64,000 nucleotides of DNA from a virus. The notes beneath the pieces were generated by a model. That model had not been told where the DNA came from and did not search any database. It was given only the letters and a program-made list of their open reading frames with translations. Positions 10,201-18,558 of the stretch are shown piece by piece (position 1 is the first letter of the stretch; each line of letters opens with the position of its first letter). The translations under genes were made by a program, and so were the position numbers. Location of the stretch: positions 24,633-88,632 of IMG/VR virus record IMGVR_UViG_3300049718_000055; one strand, written 5' to 3'.

Positions 10201-13200
10201 TGCGGTTCTGGCTTCTTCTCCTCTTTAGGAGCCTCATAACGGTTTTGCAGAGCCGCTTCAAATTCCTCCTGCGTTACCGGCTCAAACTTCTTCCCCTGTG
10301 ATTTTGCGATCTTCTCCAACTCTGGACGAAAAGCAACATTGAAATAGTCCGCGGCGGTGTGGAGTTCTTGCCCTTCTACTTTCGGAGCAAACAACATTTC
10401 CATCCCCGGCTCACCAACAATCATGTCATTCAAGGCGCCATTGAGACGTGTCGTTTTTGAATCAAGAAGAGCGACATAGACAGCTTGCGTAACGCGGCTC
10501 GGCTCGTCTGGTTTACCTAAGAAGAAATCTCCGTTCCCATAGACGTGATTCCATGCCGGTATCGGCTTGTCGCCTTCTCTCCTGAATCTTCGAGTCTTTG
10601 CCGCCGCCGAAACAGCCTCAGTAACTTTCTCTGTGAGACCTGGATAATAAGCTCTCAGTGCTGTTACCGATCCAATTGCCTTTGTCAGAGAGGATTCTGC
10701 ATCAGTTCCGCTTATCAGCCGCACAGACTCTACATCTAGAATATGAGATCCGACAAGAGCGAGAACAAACTTATCCTTCCCCGCCTTGTTGAGAGTGGCA
10801 TCCTCCCCAACGCTATCGAACCATGCCGCATTTTCGGTAGGTGGAATATGGAAATACTCTCTAGCTTTTTTGGCAAACCAATACGGATCATCGTCAATCG
10901 CCGCTCTTACGGTCGAGATGTCGTTGCCAGCTATTTTACTGGCAATCTCACTTAGGATTCCATCCTTCCCATCCAAACGCTCTTGATGGTCGGCATCGGA
11001 AAGTAGTTTCCCGTTGCTTAACGCCTCTACGTTTTCTCCTACCTGGGCGGAACTGCGGTCGTTGAATAATCTTCCAATTCTAGCCGCTTCACCCACGGTG
11101 TCTATCGGCTTATCCAAGACCCGTACAGGGATGTAGGTTCTTCCATCATCGGGAACGTGTTTAATACCTACCTTAGCGGAGAACTTTGCTACGGCATCAT
11201 TGAAAACAATCATTTCCGCATCGCGGGCCTTCGTATCCCCCATCCGAGAAATGTTCTCAAGCCACTTCTTGAGCCGTAGAAGTCTTGTGTTCCCTCCAAT
11301 TACACGGCCATACGAATCGAGAATCGCTGGACCATTCTCCGGCCCATATCCTGTATCAAAATAAAGCCGATGCGTGAAGTTTTCAGGCTGAGCTTCCCCT
11401 AAGACATCTTTCGTCCGATTCTCATCGAAATCTCTGTACTGCATTTCCTTTGGAACATACTCTTCGTTGTCCTCCAGATTGTTTCCATTCCACCTGTGAG
11501 AGACAATAGGAGCTTCAATGTCCATAAGAGCGTACTGCCCCGGGTGAGATTCCTTCCCTTTGTTGACCTGGGTAGGATCGCCACGACGGGCTATAAGAAT
11601 TCCCCCTCCACTTGGATAATCGCCCTTACCTGCGGCTTTCCCTACCGCATCCGCGGTTTGCTGCACTGCACGATGAAGCGTGTCCGTTGCCTCTTTTACG
11701 GCTTGTGCCCTCTTGTCAATATCCTGTTCCGTAGTGCCGGCGTTGACATCAAACGCATCACCTATCGACCGAACAACCTCAGCAACAGCGGCCTCCTGCC
11801 GACCCTCTGCCGCCTGAACGTACTCCTTTGCCTCTTCCGCGTTACGAGGTTCCGGCGCGGGACTTCCCGCCCTGTCATTGACCCCTTGAGTCGCTTGCCG
11901 ATTGTTCTCAACCCACACGGATTTAGATGCGGCCTCCGCTAACTGCTCCGGCTTATTGAAAACGATGCTGTCTCCCTTGCCAACAATCCTGCGCACTACA
12001 TCGCTTGGGTTTAAGGGATTGAGGTCGTGCTGTGCGCCTCCAGAGGAAAGATACAAGTCTCCGTTTTTCCTCTCGCTTACGGTCCAAGTGCGCCCCTTCC
12101 AGTTAGCGTCTTGAACTGTGTTCCCCGGCTGCAACTGAGCGATCCTCGCCAGAGGATCTTCGCTGCCAGAGAGTTTCTGACGAACCAATGCTTCGACCGG
12201 AACACCTTCCCTGTCGGCTACCTCTTGAAGTCTTCCGGCCGCATATTCAGGATTGCTTGCCCAACCAGCGTCTCCGACCTGGGTGAGAAGATTTATAAGT
12301 GACTGCTCGGTGTCTGGCGCCGGACCCTGCTCTCCCTCTTGCGGATTTGTGCGCTCTGCGCGGCTCTGCCGGCGCCGGTTCGAGTAATCCCTCACACGCG
12401 CCAGTTTCTCTTCAGGAATAGGCTCTGCCCCTGTCGCCAGCAACTCTTGGTCAATCGAAGCAACCGCCCGCTGTGCGTCCCTGTCCCGCTCTTCCCGAGA
12501 CAACCTTTCTTCTCTTGTCATCTCCCCGTAGCGGATACGTCCATAAGCCGCTAAATTCATTGCCAGATTAGAGTAAATTCCATCCTTCTTCAAAGGAATT
12601 TTTTGTCCATCTGGACCATGAAGAAGCCCGTCGGCCCCAAGTTCCCAAACATTGCCTCTGCGGTCAACAATCCTGTCTCCAGACCGCGTGAGCATATTCA
12701 GGTTTTCGTTGGTCAGATCCCATGCAGACGCTTCAGCCTGGGAGAGAGTCGCATCTTTCTTCTCGTAGTCCACTCCAGACTTTTCAAAGGCTTCATCGAA
12801 TTCGTGGTTGAATTGCTCTCTTCCATTTGCGAACGGACCTTCTACGCCCTCACCACGAGCAGCGTCATGCTCGTCTGGTAGACGCTCATCACCGCCAATC
12901 CCGGTCATGTCTTGAGCGTGGCGAGAATCAATTTCCTTCGCAATCAACTGCTCTGTGACATTTCCTAGATGATCTTCCTTTGCGGCATCTTCGGCTGTTG
13001 TGGTCCTGAGAGCTTGAATCTTGGCAAGCGTTCTCGCCGACTCCTCATCCTCAACACTCGCGGCCGTCTCTGCTGATCCGAAGTACCCTGTGGAATTTAG
13101 ATACTGCTTCTCCCCTGTTTCCTCGTCTTGGACATAAACCCCAAACCCGCTGCCGACTGGCTCGACGCCGATATACGCTTTCTGCTCAAGACGGGTTACG

Positions 13201-15047
13201 GGGCCATAAACCTCTTCGCCATCAACAACCGTCTTCGGAATTACTTCCGTGGCTTGTGGGCGCGGAGTCTCTTTCTCACGCTCCTCTCTAGCCTTTACGT
13301 TCCGCTGCCTTGCGGCCTCGTTGTCGGAAATGATTTTCTCGCGCTTTACTGTCTCCGCCTTTTTGTTCTCCTCTACGGCTTTGCGGATTGACTCCTGAAC
13401 CGCGCTCTCATGCTGCCTTGCAACAAGCTCTTCCCGGTCTGCATGGATTTTCCTTACAGCCCGTTCCGCCGCAATCGGATTCCAGGATTCTCTTAATGCT
13501 GTGCTGTGACGATATTGAATCCGTTTCAGGTTTCTTTCGTCTGCCTTCCCTATGAGATCATGCGCTCTCTGGAAATAAGGGTCATCGTTCCATACCTTGT
13601 CGAGTACAATCGACTGCTCTTGCGGAGTTTTTAATTGCCCAAATTTCTTCCCGTCAAATAGTTCCTTAGAGGCATCATCAAGATGGCTCGTGACTACCGC
13701 CTTGGCAGCATCTTCTTTAATTCCATGCGCCAGCATTGCAAGATTGCCAAGACCGGAAAGGCCAAATTCAAGCGTTTCTGAAATATCCCCCTTCTTTGCC
13801 GCTTCCATTGTCTGCTGATAGTCCTGCCCTACTCCAGCGGCCATCTGAATCTTGAAGCCATAATCAGCAAGAGTGGAGACGGTTCTGACTGTTCTCGCAA
13901 CAGCAATAGGAGCTTCCCATCCCATTTGTTCTGGAAGGCTTGCGCCCCGTGAGGCCACGATAATAGCCACCATTGCAGGATTGGTTAGAGTTTCCCCAAG
14001 CCGCATCGAGGCATTTGAAATTCCGGCATTACCTTTTGCTACTATTCCTTTCCACTTACTTGTCTCTCCAACCCTGTCGGCCCATGTATTGTTTTTTGCC
14101 CTGATAAGGTCTGTGTCCCCTCCTTCAATACCTACGGATTTTGATGCGAGAGAGACTAGGTTGGGATGCTCCGCGTGTGGCTCTGGAATGCCCAGCAGTC
14201 TAGCGGTATTCGCTATTCCTCCCTTGATTTCATCCCACCAATTTCCGCCGGCAACTTCGAGCCTCTTCGTTGCTCTGGCAAGATCGGTAAGTCCTGCGTA
14301 TTCCTGCTTTCGCTCCTCATTCCACCCTTGCTCACTGGCATAGGCATACCCTTCAGCATAGTGCTTCGCATACTCCTCTGGGGTAGAAAATGAGTGATAC
14401 GCTATCTCCGCCGGGTCCGCAATTGTACGAGAGGTGTCAAAGCGATGATTTTTAAGGTCTGATTCTTCTTTTGCCTTGTGATCTTGCGCCCTCTTCAATG
14501 CGCTCTGGTATACGCCTCCCTGCTCATCTGGCGTGAGGGTTTTCTTCTCTGCATCTTCCCACTGCAAAGACATAGCATATTCTTCACCCCTTGCGGGATT
14601 TAGATGATGCAGTTGCACACCATCCCTGTATCGGCTGACTCTTTCAATTGCCCTGTCTTTGCTTTGCCCTTCGTTTATAGTGCGGGCATAGATTCTCTGC
14701 TCGGGTGTCATCCACGAATCGTCATACGTTCCGCTCTGCATACTGCGGGCATTTTCCGATTCGACTGACGAAGGCCCAATTGTCGCATGGTGAGGGCCGG
14801 CGCCTGTCGCTTGGAGAATCTTTTCCTGTGGGGTCTGAACAGCGGTTGCACCGTGCTTTTCAGCCAGTGCCGCGAAGTCTGTCTTTGGGGTCTTACTTAC
14901 ATTTTGAATAACAGGTTGGGCAGCTTGAGACTTCGACGAACCTCCAAATTGCTTGGCGAGACTCTGGTAATCGACGTTTGGGCCTTCCTTCTTTTGCCCA
15001 ACTACGCCACCAAATTGTCCTGCGAGTTTTTCATAATCAGTCGGCAT
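4206..15047 (-). CDS. Giant polyvalent protein with helicase, ParB-like and metallopeptidase-like domains
   Basis: About 3613 residues. Three N-terminal repeats of the form D[YF]xxLAxxFGG lie at residues 4-67. A DdrB/ParB-like segment is near 1240 (DSYGRVIGGNTRLL), an HExxH-type site near 1766 (THELWHAF), and a superfamily 2 helicase at about 2190-2680 with Walker A GTGTGKT (~2224), DEAG (~2314), SATPF (~2354) and motif VI EQTLGRPWR (~2627). The C-terminal third (~2900-3500) looks like a large polyvalent-protein-associated domain with a hydrophobic stretch near 3439. Proteins of this build are packed in the capsid and ejected with DNA to counter defence. It follows the ejection-type genes, overlapping the previous stop (TGATG). 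No methyltransferase motif was seen. Confidence 0.85.
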   Translation of the reverse strand: MPTDYEKLAGQFGGVVGQKKEGPNVDYQSLAKQFGGSSKSQAAQPVIQNVSKTPKTDFAALAEKHGATAVQTPQEKILQATGAGPHHATIGPSSVESENARSMQSGTYDDSWMTPEQRIYARTINEGQSKDRAIERVSRYRDGVQLHHLNPARGEEYAMSLQWEDAEKKTLTPDEQGGVYQSALKRAQDHKAKEESDLKNHRFDTSRTIADPAEIAYHSFSTPEEYAKHYAEGYAYASEQGWNEERKQEYAGLTDLARATKRLEVAGGNWWDEIKGGIANTARLLGIPEPHAEHPNLVSLASKSVGIEGGDTDLIRAKNNTWADRVGETSKWKGIVAKGNAGISNASMRLGETLTNPAMVAIIVASRGASLPEQMGWEAPIAVARTVRTVSTLADYGFKIQMAAGVGQDYQQTMEAAKKGDISETLEFGLSGLGNLAMLAHGIKEDAAKAVVTSHLDDASKELFDGKKFGQLKTPQEQSIVLDKVWNDDPYFQRAHDLIGKADERNLKRIQYRHSTALRESWNPIAAERAVRKIHADREELVARQHESAVQESIRKAVEENKKAETVKREKIISDNEAARQRNVKAREEREKETPRPQATEVIPKTVVDGEEVYGPVTRLEQKAYIGVEPVGSGFGVYVQDEETGEKQYLNSTGYFGSAETAASVEDEESARTLAKIQALRTTTAEDAAKEDHLGNVTEQLIAKEIDSRHAQDMTGIGGDERLPDEHDAARGEGVEGPFANGREQFNHEFDEAFEKSGVDYEKKDATLSQAEASAWDLTNENLNMLTRSGDRIVDRRGNVWELGADGLLHGPDGQKIPLKKDGIYSNLAMNLAAYGRIRYGEMTREERLSREERDRDAQRAVASIDQELLATGAEPIPEEKLARVRDYSNRRRQSRAERTNPQEGEQGPAPDTEQSLINLLTQVGDAGWASNPEYAAGRLQEVADREGVPVEALVRQKLSGSEDPLARIAQLQPGNTVQDANWKGRTWTVSERKNGDLYLSSGGAQHDLNPLNPSDVVRRIVGKGDSIVFNKPEQLAEAASKSVWVENNRQATQGVNDRAGSPAPEPRNAEEAKEYVQAAEGRQEAAVAEVVRSIGDAFDVNAGTTEQDIDKRAQAVKEATDTLHRAVQQTADAVGKAAGKGDYPSGGGILIARRGDPTQVNKGKESHPGQYALMDIEAPIVSHRWNGNNLEDNEEYVPKEMQYRDFDENRTKDVLGEAQPENFTHRLYFDTGYGPENGPAILDSYGRVIGGNTRLLRLKKWLENISRMGDTKARDAEMIVFNDAVAKFSAKVGIKHVPDDGRTYIPVRVLDKPIDTVGEAARIGRLFNDRSSAQVGENVEALSNGKLLSDADHQERLDGKDGILSEIASKIAGNDISTVRAAIDDDPYWFAKKAREYFHIPPTENAAWFDSVGEDATLNKAGKDKFVLALVGSHILDVESVRLISGTDAESSLTKAIGSVTALRAYYPGLTEKVTEAVSAAAKTRRFRREGDKPIPAWNHVYGNGDFFLGKPDEPSRVTQAVYVALLDSKTTRLNGALNDMIVGEPGMEMLFAPKVEGQELHTAADYFNVAFRPELEKIAKSQGKKFEPVTQEEFEAALQNRYEAPKEEKKPEPQPEVKAEEIPKIGIEPPAEPKAETEKGIKPPPKTRSEKEVAKDVLLNQVREQGYVDYEGLKTFVYADESTKENAKWHMKNFHLVSEAIWEFEKPEGVERKDALKWVLERKKILSSIERDKYFERGRGRTEWDEIGKTSRVYLHEKADKTTVTHELWHAFLPFLSDEDLRALNTITGPTKALWDGKSRADLVGKVLEEFSERAIGGIEKYNRDENPKLFSAETGKILAKLKEIFQQVYKKWREDPLRPFRVTDDAKETLDRIYHVTGMDPADEFLTETEAAEKAKKRIKNPSDVVDPIEQARKDTGAIFVRRDVKGVIEARTHEGAKDVKNIPGKTVVFAFDDYAKAVMAFTPIGRETRYGSSGIQADAAQLIEMDDGNWGVKFNTKGNVPPTVMFQESQPETRGEMGARRNQLKRELSALPRHKILDKQFLQMQIDDLENKIAAEYGTEERAPKTDPELAHKVMEERKNERANRVREGTHEAAGIQRPPTVDRVSGKTELGMPRHDGAGGSPAIRGFGVDRVEPIRMLPLRETNDPVVGKTADDAPETEESWKKRTGKAGMSTESPLPIWAITERTARILDEDKHPGQAPTVQIVMSALQRGDGALVASGTGTGKTWTAMGIISEFGRDREAGDKPLTLYITRNRPLLEKTADEPAKAFGVDLSLDTPKFGIENGTYGVSYQTALRNPVYQNIKWDMVIADEAGEARNWFKKAENKKGMSQGQMLMAIMQNAKKGVYMSATPFHTPLEVGYLEKLGLWKKGGYEEFLKSNFKTYYKDKTLVAELDPVKMAKLRQQLIQRGQMVSQTLSYEGFNVHFGFVPMTSAMKRGLDTISGLMERARTRTKLTEGLSPKSISAYEAQFTKAFLEREMIPNVIEMAKRDIEKGYSIIIASPTTDEDLFRKERSGEPTAFQQMDDAMNGQFSRLLPRLPNVFDALQAEFGDKIGNYSGVNQSDTGREKVRKDFQDGKLPMAYLSIPAGGIGSDWNDTKGDKPRLMYVLGPPYSGVLLEQTLGRPWRDGTKSDVHVVFLGTDAAPQVRIMKELVAPRMRSIRAAVHGIKDSLATAMENYSDVERTRAEQDTLNFANGNEIEVKAADFGVRHAGRVVGIDSWDAIQIPPASEAMNKGLRTGAQEGADWTNMYQDKERAFTPPPTNVKAEKAINDIAESAAKNPDIPKETIALGAAHASEVAGITPEGIDPAEAGSYAMKGELQSHGFTYDPETGEWSGPLYHAKKMLGRDTSGLEERRLGESEEPTFGQRIKEKIRIPAINAARKIGMQDKVRRWFDKEYANYQKRTLGMNFRMRALGVSRKSGYLEKTGAVFDKLDDYQQKQMGISGNFQMRLIDIFKENKLEWNSDGPVEGKVKEWLRRPGHDDVREVWDVKEGRVASNDPRINKAAEELRLLMDEANELATKEGVHREDGSIYDVPNNPHYMPHETDWDMELTDSETGEIRTLSEVCDDKTLDDVAKLRYLEKERQRLKVGTGDAHRWLGELSRDRERRLKRPRNPNVTTKRTVNHPFYKKDIWALNKYFDQLGSAVALESTLGHDMGKVGSLIADVPSSALRKDLTENLKLYFEYQDWNTRVGRMYRFMQPFEVITKMSLSPISVAFHNVHAGQLGLKPWFVGNYRMFRHPKERMREKFYVGVVTPRMNPALIEGKNFGVAKEMLKATGFSDVYNWQRATVGEIAWAWMDLDVLSDLKAGGKRAETSRRLLKDRMLLSDDEINKAVANNRWDEESKWKAERVFANKVAFTEQPEQMPRMAKLSMSEGLGDAEKNLHAVAHAAYNLQSFQIKSYSGIKEWYFDEVFHHRNFRPLLPFFLLYPAAGFALMNLKAGVKHGAQKAFEGATGQSHTRDSWDNLLEDYRDLEKHPWSGALKICLDSLFIGMANDRMKMWTDIGMMAAEGEEKKLYKMMGYMATDELDRLVGSIYKDIFMAGSTVPKAADDTSKLKNPTVKKFGKNLEKESAKEAKRIAWPLGTIPKVNEWSGTKKIQPPPK

Positions 15048-16729
15048 CACTTAATCCCGGCTGCTTGCTTGAAGGCGTCAGCCGATTTCTGGTCTGGGAA
15101 TGTGTAGGTATTTCCGTCTGGAGCTTGAATCGCTATGGTCCCCTGCTGCTGTCCCCCTGTTGTCCCACCAATCGACTTTACGGCAGAGTCGTACTCTTCC
15201 GCAACGCTTTGCTTTGCGCCGTCAAGAAACTTCTTCGCTCTGGTGTAGGCCGCATCTTTGGCCTGTTGAGCAGCCTCGAGAATCGACGGGTCGCCAGTAG
15301 CCGCCGTCTTTTGAGCCGCTGCAAATGCCTTGTCCGCAGCGGCAAGGTCGGCCTTGTATTGATTCTCAGCCTTCCGGTAGCCTTCCTTCTGCTTCTGAGT
15401 AGCCTGCCGGGTTACTGAGGCTGTGAGAGCCGTCTGCTTGCCTCCCGGCGGCGGGGTGATTCCAGCCTTTGCGGTCTTGCCAGCCTGCGGTGGACGGCCA
15501 ATCCCTTGCGCTCCCTGCCCGGTAGGAGACGCCTTTGCCGTTGGAGGCTTACTGATCCCTGCCGAAGCGGGAGAAGCCTGCCTCGAAGCCGCTGGAGGTG
15601 GCTGTATGGCCACCGGAGTGGCCTTGCGCGTCGCTGTGGTCTTCCTGTCTCCCTGCGGGGTGGTAGAGGACGTACTCGTGGTGGCTGTCTGAAGAGTTTT
15701 ATCCGCCCTCGCTTGCTGCCTTGCTGCCGTCAGTTGCTCTGTGGTGGCGTTTTCTCTCGTTACCCCAAACTTTTCCTTTAGAAACTTATCCTCTGCTTCG
15801 GCGTCGGAACCGGCCTTTGGCGCCGCGCTCCCTGCCGTTGCGTTCCATCCCTCCGGCTGTCTCCCAGGAACATACCAACCCCTACGGCTTCCGTCTGGAG
15901 AGGAGTATTCCTTCGGAGTACCCCTTCCAGATTCCCGCTCCCTTTGCTCGATTCTTCCCTTTGCCGCATCGATTGGCTTGACGCCGGTCTCAGGGTCTAC
16001 GTCAAACACCTGCTTCTTTACTTCGGGCGGGAGAATAGCCTGTTGTTTTTCATCAAGGCTGCCGTATAGAGCAACCATATTGGAGTCCGCAGCGGCTTGC
16101 TGCTTGCTCTGGACTTCCTGTTGTTGTTCCTGCAACTTAACATTTTGTTCTTTCCCTTGCTGGGTCTGACCTAGCGGCCTTGCCTGCATGGTCATCAAAG
16201 CAAGTTGGGGAACGATATGCTGGTTCGCCGCAAGAAAATCTCGAATGTTGCTGAATCCCGCGCTGGCTTGTTTCTTGTCTTTGCCGCCCGTTGAACCAGA
16301 GCCTCCCGATGCGCTCTTCTTCCCCTTCTGTGTCTTATCAGGAATCATTATCGAACTGATCCCAGCTAGAGCCGTGTCTGTTGTTCCCTTATATGCAATG
16401 AAAGCAGGGTCTTTTTCGTCGTTCGGCTTCGCTTCTCCAGAGTCGATTTTCTGCTGGTACTGATCCCTCGCTGCCCCTATCGCCGCTTGCGCAGAATTGT
16501 ACATTGCCTCTGCTTGAGCTTGCTTCCGCTGTTCTTTTACCTTGTGCCCCTGCATGAAACCCTTGAGCATGGCATCGCCGATTGCCAGAGCACCTGTTCC
16601 ACGTCTTCCAAATTGGCCATTTAGAGGTTGCGCAGGCCCGCCGCCGCCGGTATTGTTCATGGGCAGTTGAACAAGCGGAATCGTACTGACATACGGCTTG
16701 ATCTCGGTTTGGGGAGTATTTACTGGCAA
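15047..16729 (-). CDS. Probable internal/ejection virion protein
   Basis: 560 residues, low complexity: Ala/Gln/Lys-rich helices at 50-200, a long Ser/Thr/Pro-rich linker at 280-430, helical 440-520 and a C-terminal APDGNTYTFPDQKSADAFKQ module. That last module is typical of phage virion proteins next to large ejected enzymes. It lies directly before the giant polyvalent gene, with which its stop overlaps. An internal-virion role is inferred from position and composition. Confidence 0.6.
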   Translation of the reverse strand: MPVNTPQTEIKPYVSTIPLVQLPMNNTGGGGPAQPLNGQFGRRGTGALAIGDAMLKGFMQGHKVKEQRKQAQAEAMYNSAQAAIGAARDQYQQKIDSGEAKPNDEKDPAFIAYKGTTDTALAGISSIMIPDKTQKGKKSASGGSGSTGGKDKKQASAGFSNIRDFLAANQHIVPQLALMTMQARPLGQTQQGKEQNVKLQEQQQEVQSKQQAAADSNMVALYGSLDEKQQAILPPEVKKQVFDVDPETGVKPIDAAKGRIEQRERESGRGTPKEYSSPDGSRRGWYVPGRQPEGWNATAGSAAPKAGSDAEAEDKFLKEKFGVTRENATTEQLTAARQQARADKTLQTATTSTSSTTPQGDRKTTATRKATPVAIQPPPAASRQASPASAGISKPPTAKASPTGQGAQGIGRPPQAGKTAKAGITPPPGGKQTALTASVTRQATQKQKEGYRKAENQYKADLAAADKAFAAAQKTAATGDPSILEAAQQAKDAAYTRAKKFLDGAKQSVAEEYDSAVKSIGGTTGGQQQGTIAIQAPDGNTYTFPDQKSADAFKQAAGIK

Positions 16730-16733
16730 CGTC

Positions 16734-17105
16734 TTACCTCGATGAATCCTTGCGTTCCTTCTTCCGCTTCTTGTCGGGCTTCTTTCCGCCCACTGTGCTC
16801 ATTCCAACCTTATGAACGCCAACACGCTTCGCCTTCTTCCGTTTCGGGATGATCCGGTCCTCGGCCTTAGTGCGTTTCGCTTTGCGAATTTTACCGCCGG
16901 TCCTATACTCGACAGGGTGAATGTGCTCTGCGTATTTCCCCGCAGATTCCGTCTCCGAACGACCACCCGCGGCCATAGCCTTGCCTACCTGCTGGAGAAC
17001 AATTCCCCCTGGGCTTGATGGCTTTCCGCCGCCGGCGCCGCCCTTCGCGCCGCCTTTTCCCCCACCCTGAACCATGCTCATTATGCCGCTTGCGCTGTCT
17101 CCCAT
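16734..17105 (-). CDS. Small basic protein, GGKIRK family
   Basis: 123 residues. Gly-rich N-terminus and a polybasic C-terminal half with GGKIRKAKRTK. The motif is shared with neighbours at 17108 and 17320 and with the protein at 45234. Probably virion-associated, perhaps neutralising DNA charge; inference only. Confidence 0.65.
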   Translation of the reverse strand: MGDSASGIMSMVQGGGKGGAKGGAGGGKPSSPGGIVLQQVGKAMAAGGRSETESAGKYAEHIHPVEYRTGGKIRKAKRTKAEDRIIPKRKKAKRVGVHKVGMSTVGGKKPDKKRKKERKDSSR

Positions 17106-17107
17106 AA

Positions 17108-17317
17108 CTACCTCCCCGCCGATCTTTCGTCCTTCTTCCGCTTGCCCTTCGCGCTCTTCATTAGACGCTCAGAATTCTTGGTTTTCCGTACCTTGCCACC
17201 GCGCTTCAGAATGGCCGGAATTTCTACACCATACTTCATAAAAGGAGTCTTGTACCACGGAGTTCCCTTGTGGGGTTCCCACTTACCGTTTTTCCCTTTG
17301 AGAATTTCGCTACTCAT
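17108..17317 (-). CDS. Small basic protein, GGKVRK family
   Basis: 69 residues with RGGKVRKTKNSERLMKSAKGKRK. Same motif as the flanking genes and separated from them by only 2 bp. Function unknown. Confidence 0.65.
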   Translation of the reverse strand: MSSEILKGKNGKWEPHKGTPWYKTPFMKYGVEIPAILKRGGKVRKTKNSERLMKSAKGKRKKDERSAGR

Positions 17318-17319
17318 TT

Positions 17320-17736
17320 TTAGCTCCTTCCGGCGTCTTTGCGATCTTTCTTCCGCTTGTCCTTCTTGCGCTTCTTGTCGGTCAACGTCATCCCGGCTCT
17401 CTTCATCAGGCGCTCAACTTTCTTGCGCTTGTCGGCAGGAATCACCCGCTCATTCTCATGTGCGATGATCGGGACAGCCCGATTCTTCCTCTTCGATTTT
17501 CCTACTCTGCCACCCTTTTTGTAGCGAACTGGCTGGATACTATCGCTTATTTTCCCGGCGTTAGACGATTCGATATTGGCCCAATCCTGCATGGCCTTCC
17601 CCGCAGAAGACGAGGCTTTCTTCAAGCGTCCGCCCATGCCTCCGCTGCCGCTCGAAGACCCTCCCGAGGAACCGCTCTTCGACTGCTGCTGAATTCCCTG
17701 TTGAACCATTCCCTGCCAACCGCCACTAGCAGCCAT
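17320..17736 (-). CDS. Small basic protein with GGRVGK and ERVIPA motifs
   Basis: 138 residues from the ATG at 17736, chosen for its AAAGGAG ribosome site; the longer open frame upstream only shadows the next gene. Gly/Ser-rich start, then KKGGRVGKSKRK, then HENERVIPADKRKKVERLM, which resembles the KGE-x-VxPA motif of many short phage proteins. Overlaps the upstream stop by 11 bp. Probably part of the ejectosome or packaged core. Confidence 0.65.
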   Translation of the reverse strand: MAASGGWQGMVQQGIQQQSKSGSSGGSSSGSGGMGGRLKKASSSAGKAMQDWANIESSNAGKISDSIQPVRYKKGGRVGKSKRKNRAVPIIAHENERVIPADKRKKVERLMKRAGMTLTDKKRKKDKRKKDRKDAGRS

Positions 17737-18526
17737 AAGGCGCTCCTTTCGATTTCTTCGCTTGCGATAGGAACCAGTCAAACAGCGGCTTGAGGACAAA
17801 CCTAACCGCCGCGTTCCTCTTGAATTGCCGCGCAACTCTCTGCCCATACTCCCGGTACATCCACATGACCGCAGACCCCACAAACGTCTTCGCGTAGACT
17901 CTATTGAGCCACCTGCGAACCAAGAGAGTCCGTTCGTCGAAGTCTCCCCAATACGCCATTGCAATCCAGCACGCTTCTCCACCAGCCTCAAGCAGTGAGC
18001 CCCCGACACTCCCCCACAGTCCCATTTGAGTAGCTTTTTGCTCGTTGGAAATCTGCTGAATCTGCCCATATTGGTTAGACGCCGAGTTCATTCCACGCAA
18101 TCCTGTCTCTGTGGCCTGATTCCCCTGCGACACGTTCTGACCGCCCAAACTTGCCAGAGACGAGAACGCTCCCGTATACGATCCGGTCGTAAGGTTGCTG
18201 ATCTGCGCCCCCTTTGACAAGTCCGCATCCGAGATTGCAAGGTCTCGCGCCCCTCCTCTTGGGGCGTTCTGCATGATGTTTTGGAGTTGCTGATTCGACT
18301 GCCCGGTAATGCTCTGAATGGCCGGTGCGTTTGCCCTCGCTAGCGCGTTCGGATCACCGCTGGCCAGTTTATTGTAATAGGATTCTGATTTTTCAAGTCC
18401 AGGAAGGGCGAGATTAAAGAGAGTGGAGCCCTCTTCGGCGCTCTGTTTTCCAGAAGCCGTCATCATGTCAGCTAAATTCGCTTGACTGGCCTGTAGTTGG
18501 GCGTCCTCGCCTGAACTCTTTCCCAC
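17726..18526 (-). CDS. Probable ejection protein with CFI-box-like C-terminus
   Basis: 266 residues. Residues 1-170 are Gln/Ser/Ala-rich and helical, as in small internal virion proteins of podoviruses. From about 175 a CWIAMAYWGDFDERTLLVRR segment starts a conserved Trp/Arg-rich C-terminal domain of the CFI-box type. Placed first in the block of ejection-type genes leading to the giant gene. Virion assignment is inferred. Confidence 0.65.
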   Translation of the reverse strand: MGKSSGEDAQLQASQANLADMMTASGKQSAEEGSTLFNLALPGLEKSESYYNKLASGDPNALARANAPAIQSITGQSNQQLQNIMQNAPRGGARDLAISDADLSKGAQISNLTTGSYTGAFSSLASLGGQNVSQGNQATETGLRGMNSASNQYGQIQQISNEQKATQMGLWGSVGGSLLEAGGEACWIAMAYWGDFDERTLLVRRWLNRVYAKTFVGSAVMWMYREYGQRVARQFKRNAAVRFVLKPLFDWFLSQAKKSKGAPYGC

Positions 18527-18558
18527 GGATGCACTCCTACATGGAAGGGTACAACCGA

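Noticed and set aside
4206-15047. Tape measure protein or N4-type virion RNA polymerase
   Set aside because: No tail-length coiled-coil pattern and no polymerase motifs were seen, while helicase motifs are clear and no long tail genes are present.
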